Assembly: GCF_009906855.1 (NCBI RefSeq)
Contig: NZ_CP047650.1
Coordinates: 3,596,001-3,660,000, forward strand
DNA: 64,000 nucleotides
Reading direction: 5' to 3'
From: Xylophilus rhododendri
Lineage (GTDB): Bacteria; Pseudomonadota; Gammaproteobacteria; Burkholderiales; Burkholderiaceae_C
In this document: positions 25,030-35,295 of the stretch, piece after piece
Layout: the number at the start of each line of letters is the position of its first letter
How positions within the stretch are numbered: position 1 is the first letter of the stretch
Made by a program: the position numbers and the translations under genes
Notes under the pieces: generated by a model
The model's database searches: none
Told to the model about the DNA's origin: nothing
What the model saw: only the letters and a program-made list of their open reading frames with translations

Positions 25030-25770
25030 TCAGGCGCGCAGCTTCTGCTCGAACAGCGCCCGCAGGGCCGACCAGCCGCGCGCCGCGCCGGCCGGGTCGT
25101 ACACCGGGAAGTCGGTCACCATCCAGCCGTGGGCGGCGCCGGCATAGGTCTCGGCGCGGTAGTGCACGCCGCCTTCGGCCAGGGCCTGCTCGAAGCGCTC
25201 GGCCATCTCGGGTGGATAGCTGCCGTCCTGGTCGGCCGCCGCCAGGTAGAGCTCCGCTTTCAGCTGGCCGGCGATCCGGTGCGGGCTGGTCGGCGCATCC
25301 GTGGCCAGGTTGCCGCCGTGGAAACTCGCCACCGCCGCGAAGCGGTCTGTATGGGTGGCGGCGGCGCTGATGGCCATGCCGCCGCCCATGCAGAAACCGA
25401 CCGCGCCCAGCGGGCCTTGGGCGACGGCATCGTGGCCCTCCATGAAGGCCAGGAAGGCCTCGCAGTCCTGCGCCGCCTTGTCGTTGCCGGTGGTCGCCAT
25501 CAGCGGGCCGAGGATGGCGCCCACATCGCCCGCGAAAACCTCGCGCGGCACCAGCGGCCCGTAGGCGCCGTAACGGTAGTAGGGGTCGGGCAGCAGCACC
25601 GCATAGCCCATGTCGGCCAGCATCTGCGCCATCTCCACCATGGCCGGCCGGATGCCGCCGGCATCGGCGTAAAAGATCACGCCCGGCCAGCGGCCCTCGG
25701 CGGCGGGAGTGAGGAGCCAGGCGGGGCAGGCGCCGTCGCGTGTCGGGATGGTGGTGGCGGTGCAGGTCAT
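25030..25770 (-). CDS. dienelactone hydrolase family protein
   Basis: A 246-residue alpha/beta hydrolase. The nucleophile is Cys127 in GFCMGGG, with Asp180 (AAADQDG) and His214 (GAAHGWM) completing the Cys-Asp-His triad characteristic of dienelactone hydrolases. The start MTCTATTIPTRDG at 25770 was chosen; longer readings run over the divergent LacI-family gene. No aromatic ring-cleavage genes lie next to it, so the natural ester or lactone substrate is open. It faces the LacI-type gene across 61 bases and may be its target. Confidence 0.9.
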   Translation of the reverse strand: MTCTATTIPTRDGACPAWLLTPAAEGRWPGVIFYADAGGIRPAMVEMAQMLADMGYAVLLPDPYYRYGAYGPLVPREVFAGDVGAILGPLMATTGNDKAAQDCEAFLAFMEGHDAVAQGPLGAVGFCMGGGMAISAAATHTDRFAAVASFHGGNLATDAPTSPHRIAGQLKAELYLAAADQDGSYPPEMAERFEQALAEGGVHYRAETYAGAAHGWMVTDFPVYDPAGAARGWSALRALFEQKLRA

Positions 25771-25831
25771 GCGCCAGTCTAGACCGAGCGTGCCCTGTTC
25801 GTGGCGGATGCCGGCGCTACCATTGCCCGCC

Positions 25832-26898
25832 ATGCCATCGACCAAGGCCCCCTTGCCGCGCCAGCCCGCTTCCTCCGATTCCGCCCTGCCGGCCGGCCGC
25901 GCCACCATCGCCGACGTGGCGCGTGCCGCGGGGGTCTCCAAGGCCACCGTCTCGCGTTTCTTCAACCACCGCGAGACCCTGCTGACGCCCGACATCGCCG
26001 CGCGTGTGCAGGCGGCCGTCACGGCCCTGGCCTATTCCCCCAGCCCCATGGCGCAGGCCTTGAGCCGGGGGCGTTCGCGCCTGATCGGCCTGGTGGTGGC
26101 GGATGTCACCAACCCGTTTTCGGTGGCGGTGCTGCGCGGCGCCGAGAAGGCCTGCCAGGAGGCCGGCTACCTGGTGATGCTGTTCAACCTCGGCAACGAG
26201 AGCGGGCGCGAGCGCCAGGCGATCGAGGCGCTGGCCTCCTACCAGGTGGAGGGCTTCATCCTCAACCGGGTGGGGGACGATGCGGCGGCCATGGCCGAGG
26301 CCGCACGCAAGGCCAGGCCGATGGTGCTGGTGGACCGGCGCAACGACACGCTGGCGGCCGACTTCGTCTCGCTCGACAACGTGGGCGCCACCCGCATGGC
26401 TGCGCAGCATCTGCTCGATGCCGGGTTCCGGCACCTGCTGTTCGTGACCGAACCGGTGGCGGATGTGAGTTCGCGGGTGGAGCGGGCCGAGGCCTTTCTT
26501 GCCTTTGTGCAGGCGGCCGGCATTTCGGGGGATGTGCTGGAGCATGAGCACGACGATGCGGGCCTGAGTGCCGGGTTGCGGCGGCTGCGTGCCGGGGCTG
26601 CTGGAGGACGTGCCGCGGTCATCAGCGGGAATGCGGTCACGACCTTGCGGGTGTCCACCGTGGTGGCTGGCATGGGGTGGAGCTGGGGGCTGGACCTGGG
26701 GTTCGTCGGCTTCGATGAGACCGACTGGGCGCCTTTGGTAGGGCCCGGGCTTACTACTGTTGCCCAGCCTACGGATGCCTTGGGGCATGCTGCTGTGGCT
26801 TGCCTGTTGGAGCGCTTGCGGGGGCTGGGCATGCGCCTCGGGAGATTTTGTTGCCTGGGCGCCTGGTGGTTCGTCGGTCTTCGGGTGGTGGTGCCTAG
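25832..26898 (+). pseudogene. LacI family transcriptional regulator (sugar-acid type), frameshifted near its C-terminus
   Basis: The N-terminal helix-turn-helix (ATIADVARAAGVSKATVSRF) and the periplasmic-binding-protein-like effector domain (SRLIGLVVADVTNPFSVAVLRG...GFVGFDETDWAPLVGPGLTT) are intact. Near 26834 one C appears to be missing: restoring it turns GLGMRLGRF into GLGMPPREILLPGRLVVRRSS with a stop at 26896-26898, as relatives end. As it stands the frame runs on to 26953 with an unrelated tail. The protein resembles 2-ketogluconate/KDG-type LacI repressors, and a perfect operator of that class lies at 47498-47513, so it may control the distant kgu operon. Confidence 0.82.
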
Positions 26899-27008
26899 GG
26901 GCTCTGGACAGGGTTTGGTGGAGTGGGGGCGGGTTTGTTGCGGGTGCTGCTGATGTAGGGGCGCGGCTCTTTTGTCGAGGGGGCGTTTGCTGGGGAGGGT
27001 GGGTCTCC

Positions 27009-27096
27009 TGGCGGAGGGCGGGGCTGGGGCTGCGCGCCCCAGACCGCGCTCACTTTCTTTGCTTCGCCAAAGAAAGTAAGCAAAGAAAGGCGACCC
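27009..27096 (+). repeat. left outer arm of a large inverted repeat (copy A)
   Basis: Matches the reverse complement of 28793-28880 at 87 of 88 positions by eye. It contains two hairpins: GGGGCTGCGCGCCCC and CTTTCTTTGCTTCGCCAAAGAAAG. A third, shorter copy is at 48835-48902. The region 26899-27008 between the LacI-type gene and this repeat shows no gene. The repeat continues inwards (27097-27141 and, after the insertion element, 28407 onwards). Confidence 0.85.
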
Positions 27097-27175
27097 GACA
27101 CCCGAGGCCCTTCGGGCACCGCTGCGGTACTCGCAAAGGCGTGTCCTGGTCTAATTTCCAAAGACAAGTCGATAG

Positions 27176-28398
<1,223 letters not shown>

Positions 28399-28406
28399 CC
28401 AGGACA

Positions 28407-28880
28407 GCGGGGTCCACGACAACTCGCTTCGCTCAAACAGGTCGTGGCCCTGATCCGCCTTTGCTCCGTTCCTCGCTCTCGGGCTAACGGGACCCGGGAG
28501 CGGGGACAGCGGCTGCTTCGCAGCGCAACGGGCCGTCGCTGCGCTCGGCCTGGGTTTGAAAGGCGGCGCTCAGTGTGGACTGGTGTTCAATCAGAGGCCG
28601 AGCGAAGCGACGGCCCGTCGCCCTGCGAAGCAGCGGCTGTCCCCGCTCCCCGGGTCCCGTCTGAGGGTGAGCGAGGAGCGCAGCAAAAGTGGATCAGGGC
28701 CACGACCTGTTTGAGCGAAGCGAGTTGTCGTGGACCCCGCTTTTGCGAGCACCGCAGCGTGCCCCCTCCGAAGGAGGGGGACTCCCGCAGCCGGGTCGCC
28801 TTTCTTTGCTTACTTTCTTTGGCGAAGCAAAGAAAGTGAGCGCGGTCTGGGGCGCGCAGCCCCAGCTCCGCCCTCCGCCA
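28407..28880. repeat. inner part and right arm of the large inverted repeat (copies A and B), centre near 28575
   Basis: After the insertion element the left arm continues (GGGGTCCACGACAACTCGCT, a segment ending CGGTCGTGGCCCTGATCC-like at about 28456, then GGGACCCGGGAGCGGGGACA near 28490). The right arm 28590-28880 is its imperfect reverse complement. Without the IS element the structure is a giant imperfect palindrome with arms of roughly 280-290 bases. No coding gene is seen in 28407-28809 apart from the 3' end of nicB, which uses part of the right arm. Confidence 0.8.
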
Positions 28881-31800
28881 AGGAGAACCCCCCTGAGCAA
28901 CAGCAAAACTCACCCCCCCGAAGCCTGCCAACCGAAGCCTCCACCCCTTCCCAGGCCCTCCGCCCCGGCGCAAACCGCGCCCGCATATACCCCGCCAGAT
29001 CGGCGATCTGCCGATCGTCCAGAACGTCGCCGAACGCAGGCATGAAACCGACGGCGGCCGTAGGCGGCTGCCGCACACCTTCTAGGATGGCCCGCAGCAG
29101 GTTGTCGGGCGAATCGCTGTGCAGATTGCTGTTGAGCGCCAGCGGCACGTTGGCACCCAGCAGCTTCGGCCCGGCACCGTCGTGATGGCAGGCCGCGCAG
29201 GCCGAGTCGAACATGCGTTGCGCCGCGCCCGGCGGCGGAGCCGACGCCGCCGCGGCCAGCACCGCCTGGCGTGCCAGCGAGGGTGCATCGGCCGGCGCGC
29301 CGTTGAAGGAGGACAGGTAGCGCGCCATCGCGCGGATGTCCTCGTCCGGCAGGCTTTGCAGCTCAGCCACCACCGGCCCCATCGGCCCCCCGGCCGTGCC
29401 ATGTTCGGCGCTGTGCCCGGTGCGCAGGTACTGGTAGAGCGCCTCGGCGCTCCAGGGCACAGGCGCCTTCGACAGCGCCGTCAGCGCCGGGGCTTCCCAG
29501 CCATCCACCATGGCGCCGGAGAGGAAGGCGTTGCCCGTCCGCTCCGCGCCGAGCGCATTGCGCGGCGTATGGCAGGCGCCGCAATGCCCCAGGCCCTGCA
29601 CCAGGTAGGCGCCGCGGTTCCATTCGGCCGATTGCGCGGCGTCGGCGCGGTAGGGCGTGGCCTCGTGGAACAGGGCGTTCCAGCCGGCCATCAGGGGCCG
29701 CACGCCGAACGGGAACTTCAGGTCCGCTGGCGGCGTGGCGGCCCGCACGGCGGGCTGGCTCATCAGGTAGGCGTAGATCGCGGTCAGGTCCGCGTCGTCG
29801 ATCCTGGCGAAGGCGGTGTAGGGGAAGGCCGGGTACAGCCGGTGGCCGTCGCGCGAGATGCCTTCGCGCATCGCCCGCTGGAAGGCGCTGAAGGACCAGG
29901 CGCCGATGCCGGTCTCCACATCCGGCGTGAGGTTGGTGGTGTAGATGCGGCCGAAGGGTGTTTCCATGGCCCGGCCGCCGGTGTTGGCCACGCCGCCCGG
30001 CACGGTGTGGCAGACCGCGCAATCGCCCGCCGCGGCGAGCTGGCGCCCGCGCTTCACCGTGGCCGGGGAATAGACGGCCGACCAGCCGCCCGCCGGCAAG
30101 GCCACCGGCGCGATCGCCGGCGGCATGCCCAGCAGGCCCGCGCCCAGCCCGAAGGCGCCGGCCGCCAGGGCGCCGATGCCGGCCCACAGCGAGCGGCGAC
30201 GCGGCCAGGGCGCATCCACCGGCAGGGTGCGCACCGGCGGCCCGGCAGGCTCTTCGGGCGCGGCGGCATCGCCGAACAGCGGCTGCTGCGCCAGCGCCGC
30301 CCGCACCGTCTCCGGCGTGAAGGGCGGCGCACGAAAACGCAGGCCGGTCGCATCGAAGATCGCATTGGCGATGGCCGCCGTGCCCGGCACCGAGGACGAT
30401 TCACCCACGCCCAGCGGCGCCTCCCCCGGGCGCGGCATGTGCAGCACCTCGATCACCGGCACTTCGCGGAAATTCAGGATCGGATAGCTGCCCCACTCCC
30501 GGTTCAGCGGCACGCCCGGGGCCGCTGAACCGCCCGGTGCGAAATCGACTCTTTCCTTGAGCGAGCGGCTCATGGTCTGCAGCACATTGCCGTGGATTTG
30601 ATGGTCCACGCCCGCCGGGTTCACCAGCAGACCGGCGTCGTGGCCCACCACCACCCGCCGCACATGGACCTCGCCGGTGCGGCGGTTGACTTCCACATCC
30701 GCCACCCAGGCCGCCCAGGCCGCGCCGAAGCCCGGCCATTTGCTGTGGTTGTAGCGGGCATAGGCGAAGCCCTGGCCGCGCAGCCATTCACCCTCGGCGG
30801 GCTGCTGCCGTGGTGCGGTGTGCGCCAGCCAGCCGGCCTTGGCGGCGGTGGCGGCGACGAGTTCGGCGGCCCTCGCATCGGGCAGGTGGCGCAGCCGGAA
30901 TTCCACCGGGTCGGCGCCGGCCGCCGTGGCCAGTTCGTCGATATAACTTTCGTGCGCGAAGGAGCTGGGCAGGGCCGACACGCCACGCAGCCAGGAGGCC
31001 CGCACGATGAGCGGCATGTCGTTCACCCCGACCCGCAGGTTGCGATAGGCGTATGGCGGGCGCGCGGTGCGGTCGCCCATCTCGTAGGCCTGGGCCAGGG
31101 GCTCGATGCTGCGTGTCAGCAGCAGGGCCAGGGTGGGCGCGCCGTTGGAGGGATAGCTGCTGCAGAAGTCGTAGGCCGCCACCGAGCCGTCGGCATCGAG
31201 CCCGCCGCGGATCTCCATCAGCTGCGCCGCGCCCTTGGGCTCCCAGAGGTGCTCCTGCTCGCGGCTCAGCTGCACCCGCACCGGCGCGCCCACGGCACGG
31301 GCCAGCAGCGCGGCATCGGCGGCCACGTCGTCGGCGCAGTTGCGGCCGTAGCAGCCGGCGGCTTCCATGCGCACCAGGTCGATGTCGATATCGGCCAGGC
31401 CGGTCAGCCGCGCCAGGTCGGCGCGCAGCACATGCGGGTTCTGCGTGCCGGCCCAGACCTTCAGGCGGCCGTCGGCCCAGTCGGCCACCGCGCAGGAGGG
31501 GCCGATGGAGGCATGCAGCTGGTAGGGCCAGACATAGGTGCGCGGCATGGGGGTGGCCATGCCTTGCAGCGCCCCGTCCACATCGCCCTCTTCCACCAGC
31601 GGCCGGTGGGTGGCGCTGTTGGTGCGCAGGGCATGGGCGATGTCCGACAGGTCCGGCAGGCCGGGCCAGGATTTCCATCGCACCCGCAGTTCACCCATGG
31701 CCTGCTCGGCCTGCTCCTCGCGCTCGGCGACGATGCCGACGAAGTCGCGTATCACCACCACCGCGCGAATGCCGGGGATGTGGGCGATGGAGCTTTCGTC

Positions 31801-32544
31801 CACCGCTTCCAGCGTGTTGCCGATGAAGTCGCCATGGTCGGCGCCGGCATAGGGCGGCCGCACCACCCGGCCGTGCAGCATGCCGGGCAGGCGCATGTCG
31901 TGCACGAAGACGAGTTCGCCGGTGGCCTTGGCGGGGATGTCCACGCGGGGCTGGGGCGTGCCGACGAGGCGGTAGTCGGCGGCCGCCTTGAGCGGCGTGG
32001 CCGGATCGAGCAGCAGCTCCGTATGGCCTTCGACCAGGTCGCCATAAGCGACGCGACGGGCCGGATCGGCCGACACGAACACCCAGCCATCCCGCGTGGC
32101 CAGCCGTTCGGCCGCCACGCCGAGCCGGGCGGCGGCCCTGGCGACCAGCCAGCCGCGCGCCTGCGCCGCCGCCAGCCGCAGCGGCTGCGCATGGTTCTGG
32201 ATCGAGCCGCTGGCGATGGTGGCGCCCTGGTTGGGCGCCCGGGTGGTGTCGCCCAGCACCATGTGCAGGCGGTCCAGCGACAGGTCGAGTTCCTCGGCGG
32301 CGATCTGGCCCAGCGCGGTGCGGATGCCGGTGCCCAGGTCCACATGGCCGTTGAGCGCGGTGGCGCTGCCGTCGTCCCAGACGGCGAGCAGGATCTCCAC
32401 GCCTTCGGCGGGGTTGCCCGCCACCGCCGCCGGCTGGCCCCGGGCGGGCAGCGGCGGCGCGGGCGGATGGCGCACCACCAGCAGCACGCCCTGGGCGCGG
32501 TGGAAGTCGGCCCGGGTCTGCGGCGTCTGGGCGCGCAGGGTCAT
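28810..32544 (-). CDS. nicB: nicotinate dehydrogenase subunit B-like: molybdopterin subunit fused to a tri-haem cytochrome c
   Basis: Hydroxylates nicotinate to 6-hydroxynicotinate with NicA and passes electrons to cytochromes. The 1244-residue product has an xanthine-oxidase-family molybdopterin part (about residues 1-740; LGVGESSSVPG near its end holds the catalytic Glu), one membrane helix (about 783-805), then three c-type haem sites: CAVCH (about 842), CGACH (about 986) and CAACH (about 1117). This layout and length match NicB of Pseudomonas putida. The last 23 residues (LAEGGAGAARPRPR... to the stop) are encoded by the dispersed repeat. The ATG overlaps the nicA stop. Isoquinoline-type substrates are an alternative; neighbours favour nicotinate. 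Confidence 0.88.
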   Translation of the reverse strand: MTLRAQTPQTRADFHRAQGVLLVVRHPPAPPLPARGQPAAVAGNPAEGVEILLAVWDDGSATALNGHVDLGTGIRTALGQIAAEELDLSLDRLHMVLGDTTRAPNQGATIASGSIQNHAQPLRLAAAQARGWLVARAAARLGVAAERLATRDGWVFVSADPARRVAYGDLVEGHTELLLDPATPLKAAADYRLVGTPQPRVDIPAKATGELVFVHDMRLPGMLHGRVVRPPYAGADHGDFIGNTLEAVDESSIAHIPGIRAVVVIRDFVGIVAEREEQAEQAMGELRVRWKSWPGLPDLSDIAHALRTNSATHRPLVEEGDVDGALQGMATPMPRTYVWPYQLHASIGPSCAVADWADGRLKVWAGTQNPHVLRADLARLTGLADIDIDLVRMEAAGCYGRNCADDVAADAALLARAVGAPVRVQLSREQEHLWEPKGAAQLMEIRGGLDADGSVAAYDFCSSYPSNGAPTLALLLTRSIEPLAQAYEMGDRTARPPYAYRNLRVGVNDMPLIVRASWLRGVSALPSSFAHESYIDELATAAGADPVEFRLRHLPDARAAELVAATAAKAGWLAHTAPRQQPAEGEWLRGQGFAYARYNHSKWPGFGAAWAAWVADVEVNRRTGEVHVRRVVVGHDAGLLVNPAGVDHQIHGNVLQTMSRSLKERVDFAPGGSAAPGVPLNREWGSYPILNFREVPVIEVLHMPRPGEAPLGVGESSSVPGTAAIANAIFDATGLRFRAPPFTPETVRAALAQQPLFGDAAAPEEPAGPPVRTLPVDAPWPRRRSLWAGIGALAAGAFGLGAGLLGMPPAIAPVALPAGGWSAVYSPATVKRGRQLAAAGDCAVCHTVPGGVANTGGRAMETPFGRIYTTNLTPDVETGIGAWSFSAFQRAMREGISRDGHRLYPAFPYTAFARIDDADLTAIYAYLMSQPAVRAATPPADLKFPFGVRPLMAGWNALFHEATPYRADAAQSAEWNRGAYLVQGLGHCGACHTPRNALGAERTGNAFLSGAMVDGWEAPALTALSKAPVPWSAEALYQYLRTGHSAEHGTAGGPMGPVVAELQSLPDEDIRAMARYLSSFNGAPADAPSLARQAVLAAAASAPPPGAAQRMFDSACAACHHDGAGPKLLGANVPLALNSNLHSDSPDNLLRAILEGVRQPPTAAVGFMPAFGDVLDDRQIADLAGYMRARFAPGRRAWEGVEASVGRLRGGEFCCCSGGFSLAEGGAGAARPRPRSLSLLRQRK

Positions 32545-33029
32545 GCCTTGGTGGCCCGGTTCGGGTTCTGCATCAGCACCACCGCCCGCCGCACCGCCCG
32601 CAGGATCTCCACATGGGTGCCGCAACGGCAGAGGTTGCCGGAGAGTTCGTCGCGCATGCGGGCCTCGCTCGGCTCGGGCTCGCGCGCCAGCAGGGCGGCC
32701 GTGGCCATCACCATGCCGTTGAGGCAGTAGCCGCATTGCGCGGCCTGCTCCTCGATGAAGGCCTGCTGCACCGGATGCGGCGCCTCGCGGCTGCCCAGGC
32801 CCTCCAGCGTGGTGATGCTGCGGCCCTGCACACCCATGGCCGGGATCACGCAGGCCCGCGCCGCCACCCCATCGACCAGCACGGTGCAGGCGCCGCACTG
32901 GCCCAGCCCGCAGCCGTACTTGGGCCCGTTGAGCGCCAGGTCGCTGCGCAGCACCTGCAGCAGGCTGGCATGGCGGCCGGCCTCGACCCGGACCGCGGCG
33001 CCGTTGACGGTCAGGGCGAAGCCGGGCAT
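32541..33029 (-). CDS. nicA: nicotinate dehydrogenase small subunit, [2Fe-2S] protein
   Basis: A 162-residue iron-sulfur subunit. The first cluster is bound by C40, C45, C48 and C60 (YGCGLGQCGACTV...C, plant-ferredoxin type) and the second by C99, C102, C134 and C136 (QCGYC...LCRC). It carries electrons from the molybdenum site in NicB to the haem part. The stop overlaps the nicB start (ATGA). No FAD subunit is encoded nearby, as expected for the two-subunit NicAB/IorAB class. It starts 11 bases after the nicotinamidase stop. Confidence 0.93.
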   Translation of the reverse strand: MPGFALTVNGAAVRVEAGRHASLLQVLRSDLALNGPKYGCGLGQCGACTVLVDGVAARACVIPAMGVQGRSITTLEGLGSREAPHPVQQAFIEEQAAQCGYCLNGMVMATAALLAREPEPSEARMRDELSGNLCRCGTHVEILRAVRRAVVLMQNPNRATKA

Positions 33030-33040
33030 GTCGGTCTGTC

Positions 33041-33760
33041 CTAGACGGCGATGTCCGAGGACTGGATGCGCTTGACGCCCTTGGCCGCCATCTGCTTCCA
33101 GGCGGCGGCGACCGAGCCGTTGAGGTCGATGCCGCGCGTCGCATCCTCCACCACATAGACCTCGAAGCCGTTCTTGCGGGCATCCATGGCGGTCCAGGCC
33201 ACGCAGAAATCGGTCGCCAGGCCGGTGACGAACACCGTCTTGATGCCACGCGCCTTCAGGTAGCCGGCCAGGCCGGTGGGCGTCTTGTGGTCGGCTTCCT
33301 CGAATGCGGAATAGCTGTCCATGTCCTTGTGGAAACCCTTGCGGATGATGAGCTGGGCCGTCGGCAGCTTCAGGTCCTTGCCCAGCGCCGCATCCTCGGT
33401 GCCCTGCACGCAGTGGTCGGGCCAGAGCACCTGCTGGCCGTAGCTCAGCTTGGTGGTCTCGAAGGGCTTGGTGCCCGGATGCGCGCTGGCGAACGATGCA
33501 TGGCCGGCGGTGTGCCAGTCCTGCGTCAGCACGATGTTCTCGAAGGCCGGTGCGATCTTGTTGATGACCGGGATGACCTCGTTGCCGCCCTTGACGGCCA
33601 GCGTGCCGCCTTCGAGGAAGCAGTTCTGCACATCGACCACGATCAGCGCGGCCGTGCCGGGCTTGACCGGCGCGGCGGCGAAGGCCGGGAGGCCGAGGGC
33701 GCCACCGGCGGCGAGCGCGGCGGCGGATTTCAGGAGGGCTCTGCGGGGCACATGCGACAT
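33041..33760 (-). CDS. pncA: nicotinamidase with a twin-arginine signal (isochorismatase superfamily)
   Basis: Hydrolyses nicotinamide to nicotinate and ammonia. The start at 33760 follows GGAG by 8 bases; an ATG 15 bases earlier overlaps that site. Residues 5-30 form a signal: PRRALLK followed by a hydrophobic alanine-rich stretch and AFAAA, consistent with Tat export. In the mature part the catalytic triad is Asp43 (VVDVQNCF), Lys141 (IRKGFHKD) and Cys186 (ATDFCVAW); the metal ligands are Asp81, His83 and His87. Most PncA proteins are cytoplasmic, so the exported form is unusual. It lies between the importer genes and nicAB. Confidence 0.9.
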   Translation of the reverse strand: MSHVPRRALLKSAAALAAGGALGLPAFAAAPVKPGTAALIVVDVQNCFLEGGTLAVKGGNEVIPVINKIAPAFENIVLTQDWHTAGHASFASAHPGTKPFETTKLSYGQQVLWPDHCVQGTEDAALGKDLKLPTAQLIIRKGFHKDMDSYSAFEEADHKTPTGLAGYLKARGIKTVFVTGLATDFCVAWTAMDARKNGFEVYVVEDATRGIDLNGSVAAAWKQMAAKGVKRIQSSDIAV

Positions 33761-33793
33761 GGTGGAAATCTCCATTGGTTCAAGACACGGGAC

Positions 33794-34528
33794 TCATACG
33801 CTGAGGTAGGCGCGCCGCACCTCCTCGTCCGCTTCGAGCGCGGCCATGCTGCCCTGGAAGCGGATCTGGCCCTTCTCCAGCACATAGGCCCGATCGGACA
33901 CCAGTGCCGCGAAATGCATGTTCTGCTCTGACAGCAGGATGCTCACGCCCTGGCTCTTCAGCTCCAGGATCATCTGCGCCATCTGCTCCACGATCACCGG
34001 CGCGACGCCTTCGGAGGGCTCGTCCAGCAGCACCAGGAAGGGGTTGCCCATCAGCGTGCGGGCCACCGTCAGCATCTGCTGCTCGCCGCCGCTCATGCGG
34101 CCGCCGGGGCGCTGAGGCATCTCGCCGAGATTGGGAAAGAGCCGGAACAGGCGCTCGGGCGTCCACAGCGGCGCGGGTGTGCCGTCGCGCCAGGAACGTG
34201 GCGGCTGGCGGCCGACTTCCAGGTTCTCGACCACGGTGAGGTCGGTGAACACCCGCCGGTCCTCCGGCACGAAACCCAGGCCCAGCCGGGCCGCGCGATG
34301 CGGCTCGGCGCTGGAGATGTCCTCGCCCCTGAACGTGATCTGCCCACGCCGCTTGGCCAGCATGCCCATCAGCGCCTTGAGTGTGGTGGACTTGCCCGCG
34401 CCGTTGCGGCCCATCAGCGCCACCACCTCGCCACGGCCCACCTGCAGGTCCACGTCGTAGAGGATCTGCGCCGCGCCGTACCAGGCCTGCAGGCCGCGGG
34501 CTTCGAGCAGGGTCTCGGCGGCGGCCAT
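33794..34528 (-). CDS. branched-chain-type ABC transporter ATP-binding protein, LivF-like
   Basis: A 244-residue ATPase with Walker A GRNGAGKST, signature MSGGEQQMLTVARTL, Walker B FLVLLDEPSEGVAP and the switch region SILLSEQNMHF. The ATG shares one base with the LivG-like stop. It is followed 33 bases later by the nicotinamidase gene. Part of an importer most likely specific for nicotinate or nicotinamide, judged from context only. Confidence 0.94.
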   Translation of the reverse strand: MAAAETLLEARGLQAWYGAAQILYDVDLQVGRGEVVALMGRNGAGKSTTLKALMGMLAKRRGQITFRGEDISSAEPHRAARLGLGFVPEDRRVFTDLTVVENLEVGRQPPRSWRDGTPAPLWTPERLFRLFPNLGEMPQRPGGRMSGGEQQMLTVARTLMGNPFLVLLDEPSEGVAPVIVEQMAQMILELKSQGVSILLSEQNMHFAALVSDRAYVLEKGQIRFQGSMAALEADEEVRRAYLSV

Positions 34529-35295
34529 CAGGCGATTTCCTTCTCGAAGGTCTTGCCGCTGCCGAAATAGACCTCCTGCACCTTGGGATGGTCGCGGATC
34601 TCCAGCGGTTTCCCCTCGGCGATCAGCCGGCCGCGCGCCAGCACGATCATGCGGTCGGCATAGGCGAAGACCACGTCCATGCTGTGCTCGGTGAAGAGCA
34701 CGGCCATGCCGCGGGCCGTCACCAGCTCCTTGGTCAGCGCCATCAGGGCATTGCGTTCCTTGGGCGCCATGCCGGCGGTGGGTTCGTCCATCAGCAGCAG
34801 CTTCGGTGAATTGGCCATGGCCATGGCGAGTTCCACCCGTTTGACGTCGCCATAGGCCAGTTCGCTGCAGGGCCGTTCGGCCTGGGCCCGCATGCCGACC
34901 TGCTCCAGCAGCGCCAGGGCTTCGTCGCGCTTGTGATCGGCCGCGCGGCGCCACAGCGAGAACAGCCGCGCGTCGTGCGAGATCAGGGCCATCTGCACGT
35001 TTTCCACCACGGTGAGGGAGGCGAAGGTCTCGGCGATCTGGAAGGTGCGACCCACGCCCTGGCGCCAGATCTCACGCGGCTTCAGGCCCACGAGTTCGGC
35101 GCCCTCCAGGCGGATGGAGCCCCGGTCGGCACGCAGCTGGCCGTTGACCATGTTGAAGGTGGTGGACTTGCCCGCGCCGTTCGGCCCGATCAGCGCCAGC
35201 AGCTCGCCCCGGGCGAGCGTGAAGTCGATGCCATCGACCGCCTTCACCCCGCCGAAGGACTTGCCCAGGCCCGTCACCTGCAGCAGCGCACTCAT
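34528..35295 (-). CDS. branched-chain-type ABC transporter ATP-binding protein, LivG-like
   Basis: A 255-residue ATPase with Walker A GPNGAGKST, the LivG-type GVGRTFQIAETFASLTVVEN region, a degenerate signature CSELAYGDVKRVELAMAM (LAYGD in place of LSGGQ, known in some LivG-like proteins) and Walker B LLLMDEPTAGM. The ATG at 35295 overlaps the permease stop (ATGA); an ATG 18 bases earlier is less likely. Confidence 0.93.
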   Translation of the reverse strand: MSALLQVTGLGKSFGGVKAVDGIDFTLARGELLALIGPNGAGKSTTFNMVNGQLRADRGSIRLEGAELVGLKPREIWRQGVGRTFQIAETFASLTVVENVQMALISHDARLFSLWRRAADHKRDEALALLEQVGMRAQAERPCSELAYGDVKRVELAMAMANSPKLLLMDEPTAGMAPKERNALMALTKELVTARGMAVLFTEHSMDVVFAYADRMIVLARGRLIAEGKPLEIRDHPKVQEVYFGSGKTFEKEIA

